Source of the DNA: a virus
Virus record (IMG/VR): IMGVR_UViG_3300010373_000121
Location: 1 to 25,839 of that record
Reading direction: 5' to 3' (one strand)
DNA length: 25,839 bases
The position numbers and the translations under genes were made by a program. Under the pieces are notes generated by a model. The model was not told the DNA's origin. It searched no databases and saw nothing but the letters and a program-made list of their open reading frames with translations. This document shows, piece by piece, positions 13,748-21,707 of this stretch (positions within the stretch are counted from its first letter, which is position 1; every line of letters starts with the position of its first letter).

Positions 13748-13903
13748 ATGAAACTTGTCGTTGTCGAACCCTTCCACGATTACAAGCGTGGCGACGTGAT
13801 TGCGGATGACGATTCCGTGGAAACCGTGCTCGCCGCGCATCCGCGTCATGTGGTTGTAACGCCTGACGATCCTGAACAGATTGCCGACTCAGTTACCAAA
13901 TAA
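13748..13903 (+). CDS. Short hypothetical protein before the tail sheath
   Basis: The start is placed at ATG 13748 rather than an upstream start that lies within the previous gene. The 51-residue product (MKLVVVEPFHDYKRGDVIAD onward) resembles a small beta-rich domain, with HPRHVVVTPDD near the end. Similar short proteins sit between neck and sheath genes in other phages. Function is unknown. A terminator follows 23 bases after its stop. Confidence 0.65.
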   Translation: MKLVVVEPFHDYKRGDVIADDDSVETVLAAHPRHVVVTPDDPEQIADSVTK

Positions 13904-13926
13904 ATCCCATCCCATCGTTTACCTCG

Positions 13927-13948
13927 AGCCGCCGAAAGGCGGTTTTTT
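13927..13948 (+). terminator. Intrinsic terminator immediately before the tail sheath gene
   Basis: A 7-bp stem (AGCCGCC over GGCGGTT, one G-T) with a GAAA tetraloop runs into TTTTTT. Only 18 bases separate it from the sheath ATG, including that gene's GGAG ribosome site, so no promoter fits between them. Confidence 0.85.
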
Positions 13949-13966
13949 GATTCCCGGAGACCCGCC

Positions 13967-15520
13967 ATGACGCAGATCACCCAGGCTGGACAGCTCAACG
14001 CCACTGCTCTGGTGGTGCCCGACCTTTACGTAAACATTCTCCCGCCACAGGTGGCAGCGCTTAACGGCGTGCCGACTAATGTCCTTGGCGTTGTCGGTAC
14101 GGCCCAGTGGGGTCCGGTCAATGCACCGACCATCGTCGGTAACGCCGCTCAGTATGCGCAGAACTTCGGCGCCATCCAAAACCGCAAGTACGACATGGGT
14201 GCGGCAGTGGCAGCGGCGCTACTGCAAGGTGCCAACAACTTCCGCTGCGTGCGCGTGACGGACGGCACCGATGTGGCTGCCACGGGTCAGCTCAAGGACA
14301 CGACCACTCCGACCGCTGTAACTGGCTTGACGTTGACGGCGAAATACACGGGCACGTTGGGTAACTCATTGCAAGCGACCGTTTCGGCAGGCTCCGCTGC
14401 CAGCACCTTCAAGATCGTATTGGCGCTTCCTGGCCAAGCACCGGAAGTGTTCGACAACATTGCTGGCATCGGAGCCACGTTCTGGACGAATGCTGTGGCG
14501 GCCATCAACAACGGTAATGGACCGTTGCGTGGACCATCCCAGCTCTGCACCGCAACCGTAGGTTCTTCGACGGCATCGCCCGCACTCACCACCGTCACGC
14601 TGGCAAGCGGCACGGATGGCGCCACGACGATCACCGGCACGGTGCTGGTTGGCACGGATGGTTCGACGACCGCACGAAAGGGCATGTATGCGTTGCGTGG
14701 TACGGGTGCTTCCGTGGCCATGCTGGCGGACTGCGACGATTCCACGACGTGGACCACGCAGGTGTCCTATGGTTTGTCCGAAGGCACCTACATGATTGCC
14801 GTGGGACCGGCCGGACAGTCGGTCACGGCTGCTGCGACCGCGAAGTCCACCGCCGGCATCGACAGCTACGCAATCAAGGTTCTGCTTGGTGATTGGGTCT
14901 ACTGGAATGACACCGTCAACCAGTTGACTCGCCTGATTTCGCCGCAGGGATTCGTGGCTGGCTTGCTTGCCAATCTGGCGCCGCAGAATTCAGGCCTCAA
15001 CAAGCAGGTTTATGGCGTTGTTGGCACGCAGACGAGCTATCAGAACCTTACCTATTCGTCCGCTGACCTGCAGGCGTTGGTGCAGGCAGGCATCGACGTG
15101 ATATGCAACCCGATTCCTGCCGGCGCTCAGTTTGGCGTCCGTATCGGACACAACTCCAGTTCGAACGCAGCCATCCAGGGCGACAACTACACTCGTATGA
15201 CCAACTATCTGGCTGCCACATTGGCATCCGGCATGGGTGTCTATGTGGGCAAGCTGCAGTCCACGCAGCCCAACGATCCGTGGCGCCGCAGTGTCAAGGC
15301 GACCCTGGACAACTTCCTGCAAGCCATGGACGACCAGAGCCAGATCGACAGCTTCAGCGTGCAGTGTGATCTCAACAACAACACGCCGTCACGTATCGCG
15401 CTTGGCTACGGTCAGGCCGATGTCACGGTGAAATATCTGTCCGTGGTCGAAAAGCTGATCGTCAACATGCAGGGCGGTCAAAACGTCTCCGTCGCCCGCG
15501 TCAGCACCGTCCCGGCCTAA
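13967..15520 (+). CDS. Tail sheath protein
   Basis: The 517-residue product shows the sheath N-terminal pattern VLGVVGTAQWGPVNAPTIVG, followed by NFRCVRVTDG. A long variable beta-rich middle comes next, then a C-terminal region (LDNFLQAMDDQSQIDSFSVQ, then VKYLSVVEKLIVNMQ) that carries the interlocking strand of contractile sheaths. It forms the outer contractile cylinder. The presence of this gene establishes myovirus morphology. The ATG at 13967 follows CCCGGAG. A terminator precedes the gene and another follows. Confidence 0.92.
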   Translation: MTQITQAGQLNATALVVPDLYVNILPPQVAALNGVPTNVLGVVGTAQWGPVNAPTIVGNAAQYAQNFGAIQNRKYDMGAAVAAALLQGANNFRCVRVTDGTDVAATGQLKDTTTPTAVTGLTLTAKYTGTLGNSLQATVSAGSAASTFKIVLALPGQAPEVFDNIAGIGATFWTNAVAAINNGNGPLRGPSQLCTATVGSSTASPALTTVTLASGTDGATTITGTVLVGTDGSTTARKGMYALRGTGASVAMLADCDDSTTWTTQVSYGLSEGTYMIAVGPAGQSVTAAATAKSTAGIDSYAIKVLLGDWVYWNDTVNQLTRLISPQGFVAGLLANLAPQNSGLNKQVYGVVGTQTSYQNLTYSSADLQALVQAGIDVICNPIPAGAQFGVRIGHNSSSNAAIQGDNYTRMTNYLAATLASGMGVYVGKLQSTQPNDPWRRSVKATLDNFLQAMDDQSQIDSFSVQCDLNNNTPSRIALGYGQADVTVKYLSVVEKLIVNMQGGQNVSVARVSTVPA

Positions 15521-15541
15521 TCAACCCGTCATTCCTCATCG

Positions 15542-15568
15542 AGCCCGCCTAGCGCGGGCTTTCTTTTT
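15542..15568 (+). terminator. Intrinsic terminator between sheath and tube genes
   Basis: A 7-bp GC-rich stem (AGCCCGC over GCGGGCT) with loop CTAGC is followed by TTCTTTTT. It lies 22 bases after the sheath stop and 11 bases before the tube ATG; the tube's GGAG begins directly after the T run. Confidence 0.85.
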
Positions 15569-15579
15569 GGAGAACCGCA

Positions 15580-16014
15580 ATGCCTTTCAATAGTTTTTCA
15601 ATCGGCAAGGACGTCACCATCGACGTCATGACGCCGAGCGGGTTGCTGCCGCTCCCGGTGACGGTGACGGCGTTCGACATGAAGCCGCAATACAACCGTA
15701 TCAAATCGATCGCTCTGGATGGCGTGAATCGCGAGGCGGCGCTGCCTACTGGTTGGGATGGCACGATCACCTTGGATCGCCAGGACGGCGCCATTGACGA
15801 CTTCTTCGCTCAGTACGAAGCCGGCTATTACGCAGGCCAGAACATCCTGTGGTCGCAGATCACGGAAACGATCAACGAGGCAGACGGCAGCGTCAGCCAG
15901 TACCGCTACACGAACGTCTCGCTTCGATTCGAGGATGCTGGCTCCAAGAAAGGCGACGACAAGATTGCCCAGACTATTGGTGTCTTCGCCTCCAAGCGTA
16001 TGAAGGTGGCGTGA
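15580..16014 (+). CDS. Tail tube protein
   Basis: The 144-residue product follows the sheath gene as expected and has the tube character: a beta-rich body (DVTIDVMTPSGLLPLPVTVT, then GWDGTITLDRQDGAIDDFFA) and a C-terminal SLRFEDAGSKKGDDKIAQTI. It would stack as hexameric rings forming the DNA channel inside the sheath. The ribosome site GGAG lies directly after the upstream terminator's T run. Its stop overlaps the next ATG by one base. Confidence 0.85.
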   Translation: MPFNSFSIGKDVTIDVMTPSGLLPLPVTVTAFDMKPQYNRIKSIALDGVNREAALPTGWDGTITLDRQDGAIDDFFAQYEAGYYAGQNILWSQITETINEADGSVSQYRYTNVSLRFEDAGSKKGDDKIAQTIGVFASKRMKVA

Positions 16015-16379
16015 TGAGCGACGCAATCGAAGGTGGCGCGGCTGAAGCGATCCTGCATAAAGCTGCTGCAGAAGCCCAAATTACCGATACGGCAGGGCGT
16101 GTTTTTAAGCTCAAGAACCCAGGTCCGTTAGCTCAATATCGCCTAGTCGAAAAGCTTGGCGGTCAGGTGGCATCAAACCAGGTTTACATGAACATGGTCA
16201 TGCCGCTGATCTTTATCGCCTCCATTGATGGCGATCCCGTCAGGATTGACTCGAAGGCGCAGCTTGAGGCATTGATTCAGCGTCTTGATGAGCACGGTAT
16301 TACCGCCGTGATGGAGTGCTATCAGGAGAACTTCCTTCCCAAATCGCCTGAAGAGATCAGGGAAGAAGTAAAAAACTAG
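16014..16379 (+). CDS. Tail assembly chaperone, short (unshifted) form
   Basis: The 121-residue product (ITDTAGRVFKLKNPGPLAQY, then IQRLDEHGITAVMECYQENF) has the length and position of the first chaperone protein between tube and tape measure. The start ATG 16014 is chosen because it overlaps the tube stop. It ends EEVKN with TAG directly after a slippery heptamer. Such proteins coat the tape measure during tail assembly. The longer form is described separately. Confidence 0.85.
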   Translation: MSDAIEGGAAEAILHKAAAEAQITDTAGRVFKLKNPGPLAQYRLVEKLGGQVASNQVYMNMVMPLIFIASIDGDPVRIDSKAQLEALIQRLDEHGITAVMECYQENFLPKSPEEIREEVKN

Positions 16380-16552
16380 CCCAGGCCGCATCCATCAGGG
16401 ACTGCCTTTGGTTAGTAAGAAATGGCGTCCCGTTCGATGTGGCCTTTGGCATGGATGACGCAACGAGAATCGCGTTCTCGATCATCTTTAGTGAGTTTGA
16501 AGGGCGCGAGTACGACTGGTCGAGCATGCGATTCAAGGACCCACCCAAATGA
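16014..16552 (+). CDS. Tail assembly chaperone, long form by -1 programmed frameshift
   Basis: A -1 shift at A AAA AAC (16370-16376) bypasses the TAG at 16377 and continues for 58 codons to TGA 16550-16552. The total is 179 residues. The extension begins LAQAASIRDCLWLVRNG and includes FGMDDATRIAFSIIFSEFEG and REYDWSSMRF. It has no start codon positioned to be a separate gene and reads as good protein to the overlap with the next ATG. This matches the G/GT arrangement of lambda and E/E' of P2, in which a small fraction of ribosomes make the extended chaperone that bridges to tail proteins. Confidence 0.85.
16370..16376 (+). other. -1 ribosomal frameshift site A AAA AAC
   Basis: In the zero frame the codons are GTA AAA AAC TAG. 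The heptamer A AAA AAC is a canonical X XXY YYZ slip site that allows tandem re-pairing on AAA AAA. A Shine-Dalgarno-like AGGGA begins about 11 bases upstream, and the stop follows at once, both of which can favour shifting. No strong downstream hairpin was found by eye. Confidence 0.85.
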
Positions 16553-17061
16553 GGTCATTCGATAGCTTCGGCGATTTCGCGATGCATTTGCTTGCCGTGA
16601 AGGGAGCAACGGAAATAGCCCTGCATCATGCGGTTAAGGATTCCGCTCGCATGATTGAGAAGACCGCCAAGGAAGAAATCGGGGTATATCAGCACGAAGT
16701 TGGAACGGCGCAGGATGACATTGGCGTGTACCCGGCGTGGGCTCCCTTGGCGGAATCGACTGAACGCCAAAAGGAGCGCATGGGTTATCCGTTAGACGCG
16801 CCGCTTCTTGCCTCTGGTGACTTTAGGGATAGCATCAAGAGCCAAACGATTGGCTTAAAGGCAGTCATCGGATCAGATGACCCTGTTGGCGTCTACCATG
16901 AGCTTGGCACTGACAAGATGCCTCCGCGTCCCGTCTTTGGTCCGGCCGCAGTGCGCAATGAAGAAAGGGTGCTTCGCAACCTGTTTGAAGCAGCTGGCGC
17001 CGCACTCATTGGCGGCGATTGGATGCTAAGGCCATTGGGTGGGCCTAAATCAGAAAGCTAA
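16549..17061 (+). CDS. HK97 gp10-like minor tail/morphogenesis protein candidate
   Basis: The 170-residue product begins with a helical part (SFGDFAMHLLAVKGATEIAL) and continues with WAPLAESTERQKERMGYPLD, LLASGDFRDSIKS and YHELGTDKMPPRPVFGPA. The motif LxxSGxxxxSI followed by an HxxG and PPRPxF block is typical of HK97 gp10-type and Mu virion-morphogenesis proteins. Its ATG overlaps the stop of the frameshifted chaperone by 4 bases. Those relatives act at the head-tail joint, while this copy sits before the tape measure; its exact role is unsure. Confidence 0.6.
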   Translation: MRSFDSFGDFAMHLLAVKGATEIALHHAVKDSARMIEKTAKEEIGVYQHEVGTAQDDIGVYPAWAPLAESTERQKERMGYPLDAPLLASGDFRDSIKSQTIGLKAVIGSDDPVGVYHELGTDKMPPRPVFGPAAVRNEERVLRNLFEAAGAALIGGDWMLRPLGGPKSES

Positions 17062-17335
17062 ATGTCCTGCTCAAAACTGCGCATAGCAATGCAATCAAAA
17101 GCAATGCCGCGACAGGCAACTTGCCGTCTCGCGTAGCAAGGTTTTTACCGCCCCACACAATGGCCATGAAGGCGATTCCTAGCGCCTTGCTAGTGGTCTT
17201 CACGAATTCAACAAAGAAGTTTTCCCACTTCGACAGTTGCCGCGGCCCCTTGGGTTTTACGCGCGGCACAGCGTATTGCGCGCCGAAATGATCGGCGAAC
17301 CAGTCCCTAATCCGCATTCCGATAGGCAGGCGCAT
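17045..17335 (-). CDS. Antisense two-helix membrane protein candidate inserted between tail genes
   Basis: The minus strand encodes 96 residues (or 90 from a second ATG at 17317), with stop TAG at 17047-17045. A soluble N-terminal part contains WFADHFGAQYAVPRVKPKG and is followed by two hydrophobic segments, about residues 47-63 (ALGIAFMAIVWGG) and 73-88 (LPVAALLLIALLCAVL). It fills exactly the 272-base gap that has no convincing + strand gene. It overlaps the end of the upstream gene by 17 bases and shares CATG with the tape-measure start. No good ribosome site is visible. If real, the opposite orientation and membrane character suggest a moron gene. Confidence 0.5.
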   Translation of the reverse strand: MRLPIGMRIRDWFADHFGAQYAVPRVKPKGPRQLSKWENFFVEFVKTTSKALGIAFMAIVWGGKNLATRDGKLPVAALLLIALLCAVLSRTFSFLI

Positions 17336-19607
17336 GTTTGAAGCATACAAGATCGGCGTACGGATTGGCGTGGTGGATGCTACGGCCGGGGGCATTCTCA
17401 AGATTGCCTCGCAGTTCGCAAAGGCACAAAAAGAAGCTTCCGCATTCCTCAATACCCTGCGAAAGGTCAATGAGGAATTGAAGAAGACAGCTTCCGGTTG
17501 GGCGGGTGATGCCGCAGGAGACTTCAATAGGGCCCGCAGGGCGGCGGATGATTACGCCCAAGCCGCACGCAGGGCCTCAAGGGCTGCTTCGCCCGAAACC
17601 GGCATGGCTGTGGTGGCCGGCTATGCAGGCGGGCGCTATGCCGCAGGCTACTTGCCTGGACTGGCGATGCTACGCCTGCCAGGAGCCTCTGGCGGGTCAT
17701 CCCCATCGCTGGCCATGCTGGGGCTTCCTCGCGGTTCTTATGATTCCTTTCCTGCCGTATCGATGCTTCGACTTCCCGGATCTTCCGGTGGCGGTGCGTT
17801 GCCGCCTGGAGGGTCCATTCCGCTGCTGGGGGGGGGCGGAGCATCTGGCCCCATCATGGCGGCAGCCGGGTTCCCCATGGGATTTGGCAGCGGCTCCGGA
17901 GGCGGAGGCAATAGGGGCGGCGGCGGGAATGGTTTTAGCTATGGCCCACTTGGCGCGATGGCTGGCGGCTGGTTCCTGGAGCAAGAAGGCAAGCAAGCCC
18001 TCGGCATGCTCGGCGGCCCCATTGAAGAGGCCGCCAGATATCAGTCTGCGGTCGCTCGATTCCAGCTCTATGGCCTTGGCGATCAATTGAATGCTGAGGC
18101 GATTAAGTTCGCCACGAGCATGCATATTGTCGGTACATCAATGACAGATGCCGTCAATTTCATGGCTGAAGCGCAGGGCGTTTTTCGCGAATCAGGATTG
18201 AATGGATCAGCATCTCTTGCTGGTGCCAAGCTCGCCGCGCCCATGCTCGCAAAGATCGCCTTTGCCACATCTGGACTTGATGAGGACACCAAGGCAAAGA
18301 TCCATACGCAAAGTCTTGCCATGCTGCGCTTTGTTGAAATGCGTGGCGGCCTTTCTAGTCCAGCCAGATTCAATGAGTTGGCGAATGAGGGGTGGAAGGC
18401 GATACGGTCATCGGGTGGAAACGTCGCATGGGAACAATTGCGGCAATTCATGTCTACGGGTGGCGTTGCTGCGCAGGGCCTATCTGACAAAGCCTTGTTT
18501 GGCGAGATGGAGCCCATCATCGGCGAAATGAAGGGTGGCGGCGCGGGAACGGCCTTTATGACGGCCTTTTCTCGCATGAACGGCTTGCAGCGCCTAATGC
18601 CGCGAATCTTTCAGCATGAAGTTTTGCGACTAGGTCTATGGGACCGGTCCAAGCTGACTTTCAATAGTCAGGGCGGCATCAAGGATATGAATGGAAATCC
18701 GCTCATCAATGCGAATGCTTTCAGCAAGTCGCCATTTGAGTACTACAGGGATGTCATTCTCCCCGCATACAAAAAAGCTGGCATTACGAATGACTCGGAC
18801 GTCTTCCGCGAAAACGCCATATTGTTTGGCAACACAGGCGGAAAGATGTTTAGCATCATGTACCGACAGCAGAATCAGATTGCGCAGTCGGTTGATGCGC
18901 AGCGTAAAACGCTCGGGATTGATGCTTCGGTAGGTGTTGCAAAAGGCACCTTTCAAGGGCAGATGCTCGATTACCAGAAGAAAATGCAGGATCTCCAGAT
19001 CCAGCTGGGGAAAACCATTTTGCCGATGCTTATTAATGGCCTTAGATGGCTTAATCCGCATCTCCAAAGTGCGGCCAATTGGATTGGGCAACATTCCACC
19101 TTGACGAAGGGTCTAGTGATTGCATTCGCGGCCTTTGGTGGTCTAGCCATGCTTTCCGGATCCATCCTAGCTATGGCTGGCGCATTTAGCTTGATTAGCG
19201 GCGCAGTTGCGGCTGGCGGTGGACTGGCTGCCGGATTGGGAGGAGTCGCGGCGGGGCTGAGTGCGCTTGGTCCGGCAATCGCAGTAGCCTCGGCTGCGAT
19301 TTTGGGATGGAAGGCGGGTGGGTACATCAACAAACACTTTGTTGAAGGTACAAAATTTGGTGATTGGCTTGGTAGCGCAGAAGCACACACGCTTGCATTT
19401 TTCGGTAATAAAGAAGCGAAAGATGCCATCGCCATGGAAAATAAGGCGAAAAGCGTTACTCATGTGCATCTGCATGTCGATGGTCGTGAAATAGCCCACG
19501 CAGCCGTACCACACATCGCAGACATGGCCTCCAAGCCCCAGACCGGCATGTCTGGCTGGGATAGCTCCATGTTTCCGAGTCCGGTCGGCATCAACTACGG
19601 TAACTAA
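17334..19607 (+). CDS. Tail tape measure protein
   Basis: The 757-residue product is the longest complete protein in the window and follows the chaperone genes. It has a helical N-terminus (about residues 20-85), a Gly/Pro/Ser-rich linker with a 16-residue repeat (110-200), a long helical body, and a hydrophobic Gly/Ala-rich region (about 595-675) that may enter the host membrane during DNA injection. The C-terminus includes VTHVHLHVDGREIAHAAVPH. Its length sets tail length. The ATG at 17334 follows TAGGCAGG; the frame has a stop at 17289, so it cannot extend far upstream. Confidence 0.88.
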   Translation: MFEAYKIGVRIGVVDATAGGILKIASQFAKAQKEASAFLNTLRKVNEELKKTASGWAGDAAGDFNRARRAADDYAQAARRASRAASPETGMAVVAGYAGGRYAAGYLPGLAMLRLPGASGGSSPSLAMLGLPRGSYDSFPAVSMLRLPGSSGGGALPPGGSIPLLGGGGASGPIMAAAGFPMGFGSGSGGGGNRGGGGNGFSYGPLGAMAGGWFLEQEGKQALGMLGGPIEEAARYQSAVARFQLYGLGDQLNAEAIKFATSMHIVGTSMTDAVNFMAEAQGVFRESGLNGSASLAGAKLAAPMLAKIAFATSGLDEDTKAKIHTQSLAMLRFVEMRGGLSSPARFNELANEGWKAIRSSGGNVAWEQLRQFMSTGGVAAQGLSDKALFGEMEPIIGEMKGGGAGTAFMTAFSRMNGLQRLMPRIFQHEVLRLGLWDRSKLTFNSQGGIKDMNGNPLINANAFSKSPFEYYRDVILPAYKKAGITNDSDVFRENAILFGNTGGKMFSIMYRQQNQIAQSVDAQRKTLGIDASVGVAKGTFQGQMLDYQKKMQDLQIQLGKTILPMLINGLRWLNPHLQSAANWIGQHSTLTKGLVIAFAAFGGLAMLSGSILAMAGAFSLISGAVAAGGGLAAGLGGVAAGLSALGPAIAVASAAILGWKAGGYINKHFVEGTKFGDWLGSAEAHTLAFFGNKEAKDAIAMENKAKSVTHVHLHVDGREIAHAAVPHIADMASKPQTGMSGWDSSMFPSPVGINYGN
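17664..17807 (+). repeat. Three 16-residue repeats within the tape measure
   Basis: Residues 111, 127 and 143 each begin a unit: AMLRLPGASGGSSPSL, AMLGLPRGSYDSFPAV, SMLRLPGSSGGGALPP. The period is exactly 16 residues (48 bases). The units have diverged in both DNA and protein. They lie in the Gly-rich linker, immediately before a run of nine G (17828-17836). Confidence 0.75.
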
Positions 19608-19609
19608 CG

Positions 19610-20566
19610 ATGCCTCAAGTGCAGCTAGCTCTCGGCGAAATCACCTTCGCCGATCTTGAGGTGCCCGAAAGCCTGAATTGGGGGGGTGATCAGGCCCTTG
19701 TCATCCAAAAACTCATCGGCGGCTCGCGCGTCATTGATGCGATGGGCCGCGATGACGACGCCATTCAATGGTCTGGATGGTTCTTGGGGGCTTCGGCGTT
19801 CGACCGCGCGCAGTACGTCAACACGCAGCGCATCATTGGACAGCCATTGTCGCTGACGATGGGTCCACTGAATTTCACGGTGATTATCCGTAGCTTTAAG
19901 GCTACCTATGAATTTCAGTTCCGTATCCACTACAGCATCAGCTGTGAAGTTGTTCAGGACAATGTAACGCCGACAATGCTCGGTGCTGTGCCAAGCATCG
20001 ATGACCAAATGAATGGCGATATGAATACGGCCAATGGGTTGGGCTCGCTCATCGGCGACGGGGCGCTCTCAGGATTGCTTGGAGCGCTCAATACGGCAAT
20101 CAGTGGCGTATCTACTTTTGCCAATGCGGCACAGTCAACTATCAGCAGTGTCTTACAGCCGGTCGCCGCGGTGCAGTTGCGCGTGAAGACATTGCTGGCG
20201 TCTGCCATCAATACAACCTCGAATATCGCCACCGTGGGTGGCGTACTCCCTTTTACGCCAGTGGCGCAGGCTGCGGCGAGTTTAGGCAGTCAGGTGGTGG
20301 CCTTCGAATCACAACCATCCTTGCTCAGTCTTCAAGGGGTCATGGGGCGCATGTCGGCGAATCTGAATAGCATTCGCAGCAATGCCACGACCGTAACGAC
20401 TGCGGGTGGAAACCTGCAGCAGATCGCGGCCAAGCAATATGGCGATGCGACAAGCTGGACAGGCATCGCCAAGGCTAATGGCCTCACTGATCCAGTAGTG
20501 AGCGGCGTGCAGACACTTACGGTGCCTATCCAGCCGGATTCGGCGGGAGGCGTCCTTGGCGGATAA
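19610..20566 (+). CDS. Baseplate/tube-end protein with a C-terminal LysM-like domain
   Basis: The 318-residue product has an N-terminal beta-rich part (residues 1-115, with AIQWSGWFLGASAFDRAQYV), an Ala/Ser/Gly-rich helical middle and a C-terminal LysM-like module. The module, about residues 267-307, is GGNLQQIAAKQYGDATSWTG followed by IAKANGLTDP and LTVPI. Such proteins lie between the tape measure and the gpD/gp27-like hub in contractile tails and help anchor the tube to the hub or bind peptidoglycan. It starts 2 bases after the tape-measure stop. The next gene's TTG start lies within its end. Confidence 0.75.
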   Translation: MPQVQLALGEITFADLEVPESLNWGGDQALVIQKLIGGSRVIDAMGRDDDAIQWSGWFLGASAFDRAQYVNTQRIIGQPLSLTMGPLNFTVIIRSFKATYEFQFRIHYSISCEVVQDNVTPTMLGAVPSIDDQMNGDMNTANGLGSLIGDGALSGLLGALNTAISGVSTFANAAQSTISSVLQPVAAVQLRVKTLLASAINTTSNIATVGGVLPFTPVAQAAASLGSQVVAFESQPSLLSLQGVMGRMSANLNSIRSNATTVTTAGGNLQQIAAKQYGDATSWTGIAKANGLTDPVVSGVQTLTVPIQPDSAGGVLGG

Positions 20567-21707
20567 TGCGCAGGCGGCACAGCAGATCGTATCGGGTGCT
20601 CGACGGCCACGGGGTTTAGTCAAAGTCAACGGGCAGGTTTTGCCGGCGAAAACACCTGCTGGCCAGGGCTGGACTTACTTCGAGGTAACGAACACGTCAT
20701 ATCGCGAGGCGGGAACGTTTCGTGTGTGTTTTGCGTTGTCCGGACTTCCTTCGTCATACAGCGAAGCATGGTTTGCAAGCCAAACGACGATTGGTATCGA
20801 ACTGTTCGCCGGATTTCCCGTTGACCCAACCAATTACGGCTCGTCCGAGCTTCAGAGCCTCATTCTTGGCAACGTCGATAGCGTCGAATACAAGCCTGCT
20901 GAGCGCATTCTTGAGCTTTCCGGCCGAGATCTAGCCTCGCTATTGATTGATGCCAAGACGGCCGAGAAATGGCAGAACCAGACAGCAAGTGGCATAGCCA
21001 AGACATTGGCGGCTCGGCATGGGCTGACGCCTGTTGTTACGGCGACTACGGACAAAATGGGCCGCTTCTACCAGATCGATCACGTCAATACGACGACGGC
21101 TCAGACGGAATGGGACTTCCTGTGTTGGATTGCACAACAGACGCAGAACGTCGTCTACGTGAAAGGTAACGAACTGCATTTTGAGCCTGCGCCAGATCCG
21201 GCCACGGCGCCGCAATATCCGGTTTTTTGGGTGCCAGCGACAGAAAGTGCGCCATTTCAGTCGAATGCAAAGACACTCGGTTTCTCGCGAACCCTTACGG
21301 TAGGAAAGACGATTACCGTCACGGTGCGGTCATGGAATCAGAAGCAAGCAAAAGGCTTCACGGCGACGTACCCGACAAACCATGCCAAGGGCATACGGCC
21401 CGGAAGCGCCACGGAGCCAGCCCAAAATTACAGCTATGTGATCGGCAACCTGACGCAACAGCAAGCCATTCAGCGCGCTCAGGCGATTTACAACGAAATC
21501 ATCAAGAACGAGATGCGAATGACAGCAAGCTTTCCCGGGGACGGAACGCTGGATGTCGCGCACGTCATTCCGGTTAGTGGAACAGGTACAGCCTTCGACC
21601 AAACCTATTACCCGGAAACCATCATTCGCCGAATGACCTATGACGGTGGCTACTCCATGGATGTCACTGCACGCAATCATTCCAACGATGTGGAGCCGGC
21701 CATATGA
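20556..21707 (+). CDS. Baseplate hub protein (P2 gpD / Mu gp44-like)
   Basis: The 383-residue product has the late-control-D layout: an N-terminal beta domain with EVTNTSYREAGTFRVCFALS, ELSGRDLASLLIDAKTAEKW, and a middle TEWDFLCWIAQQTQNVVYVK. A C-terminal part with QAIQRAQAIYNEIIKNEMRM follows. This fold forms the trimeric hub that connects the tube to the spike. The start is TTG at 20556, supported by GGGAGG about 6 bases upstream and by overlap with the previous gene; no nearby ATG or GTG fits better. The stop overlaps the next gene (ATGA). Confidence 0.85.
   Translation: MADNAQAAQQIVSGARRPRGLVKVNGQVLPAKTPAGQGWTYFEVTNTSYREAGTFRVCFALSGLPSSYSEAWFASQTTIGIELFAGFPVDPTNYGSSELQSLILGNVDSVEYKPAERILELSGRDLASLLIDAKTAEKWQNQTASGIAKTLAARHGLTPVVTATTDKMGRFYQIDHVNTTTAQTEWDFLCWIAQQTQNVVYVKGNELHFEPAPDPATAPQYPVFWVPATESAPFQSNAKTLGFSRTLTVGKTITVTVRSWNQKQAKGFTATYPTNHAKGIRPGSATEPAQNYSYVIGNLTQQQAIQRAQAIYNEIIKNEMRMTASFPGDGTLDVAHVIPVSGTGTAFDQTYYPETIIRRMTYDGGYSMDVTARNHSNDVEPAI

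Noticed and set aside
17062-17136. 24-codon + strand ORF in the gap before the tape measure
   Set aside because: It is short and basic, with no motif or coupling to the tape measure; the minus-strand ORF explains the gap better.
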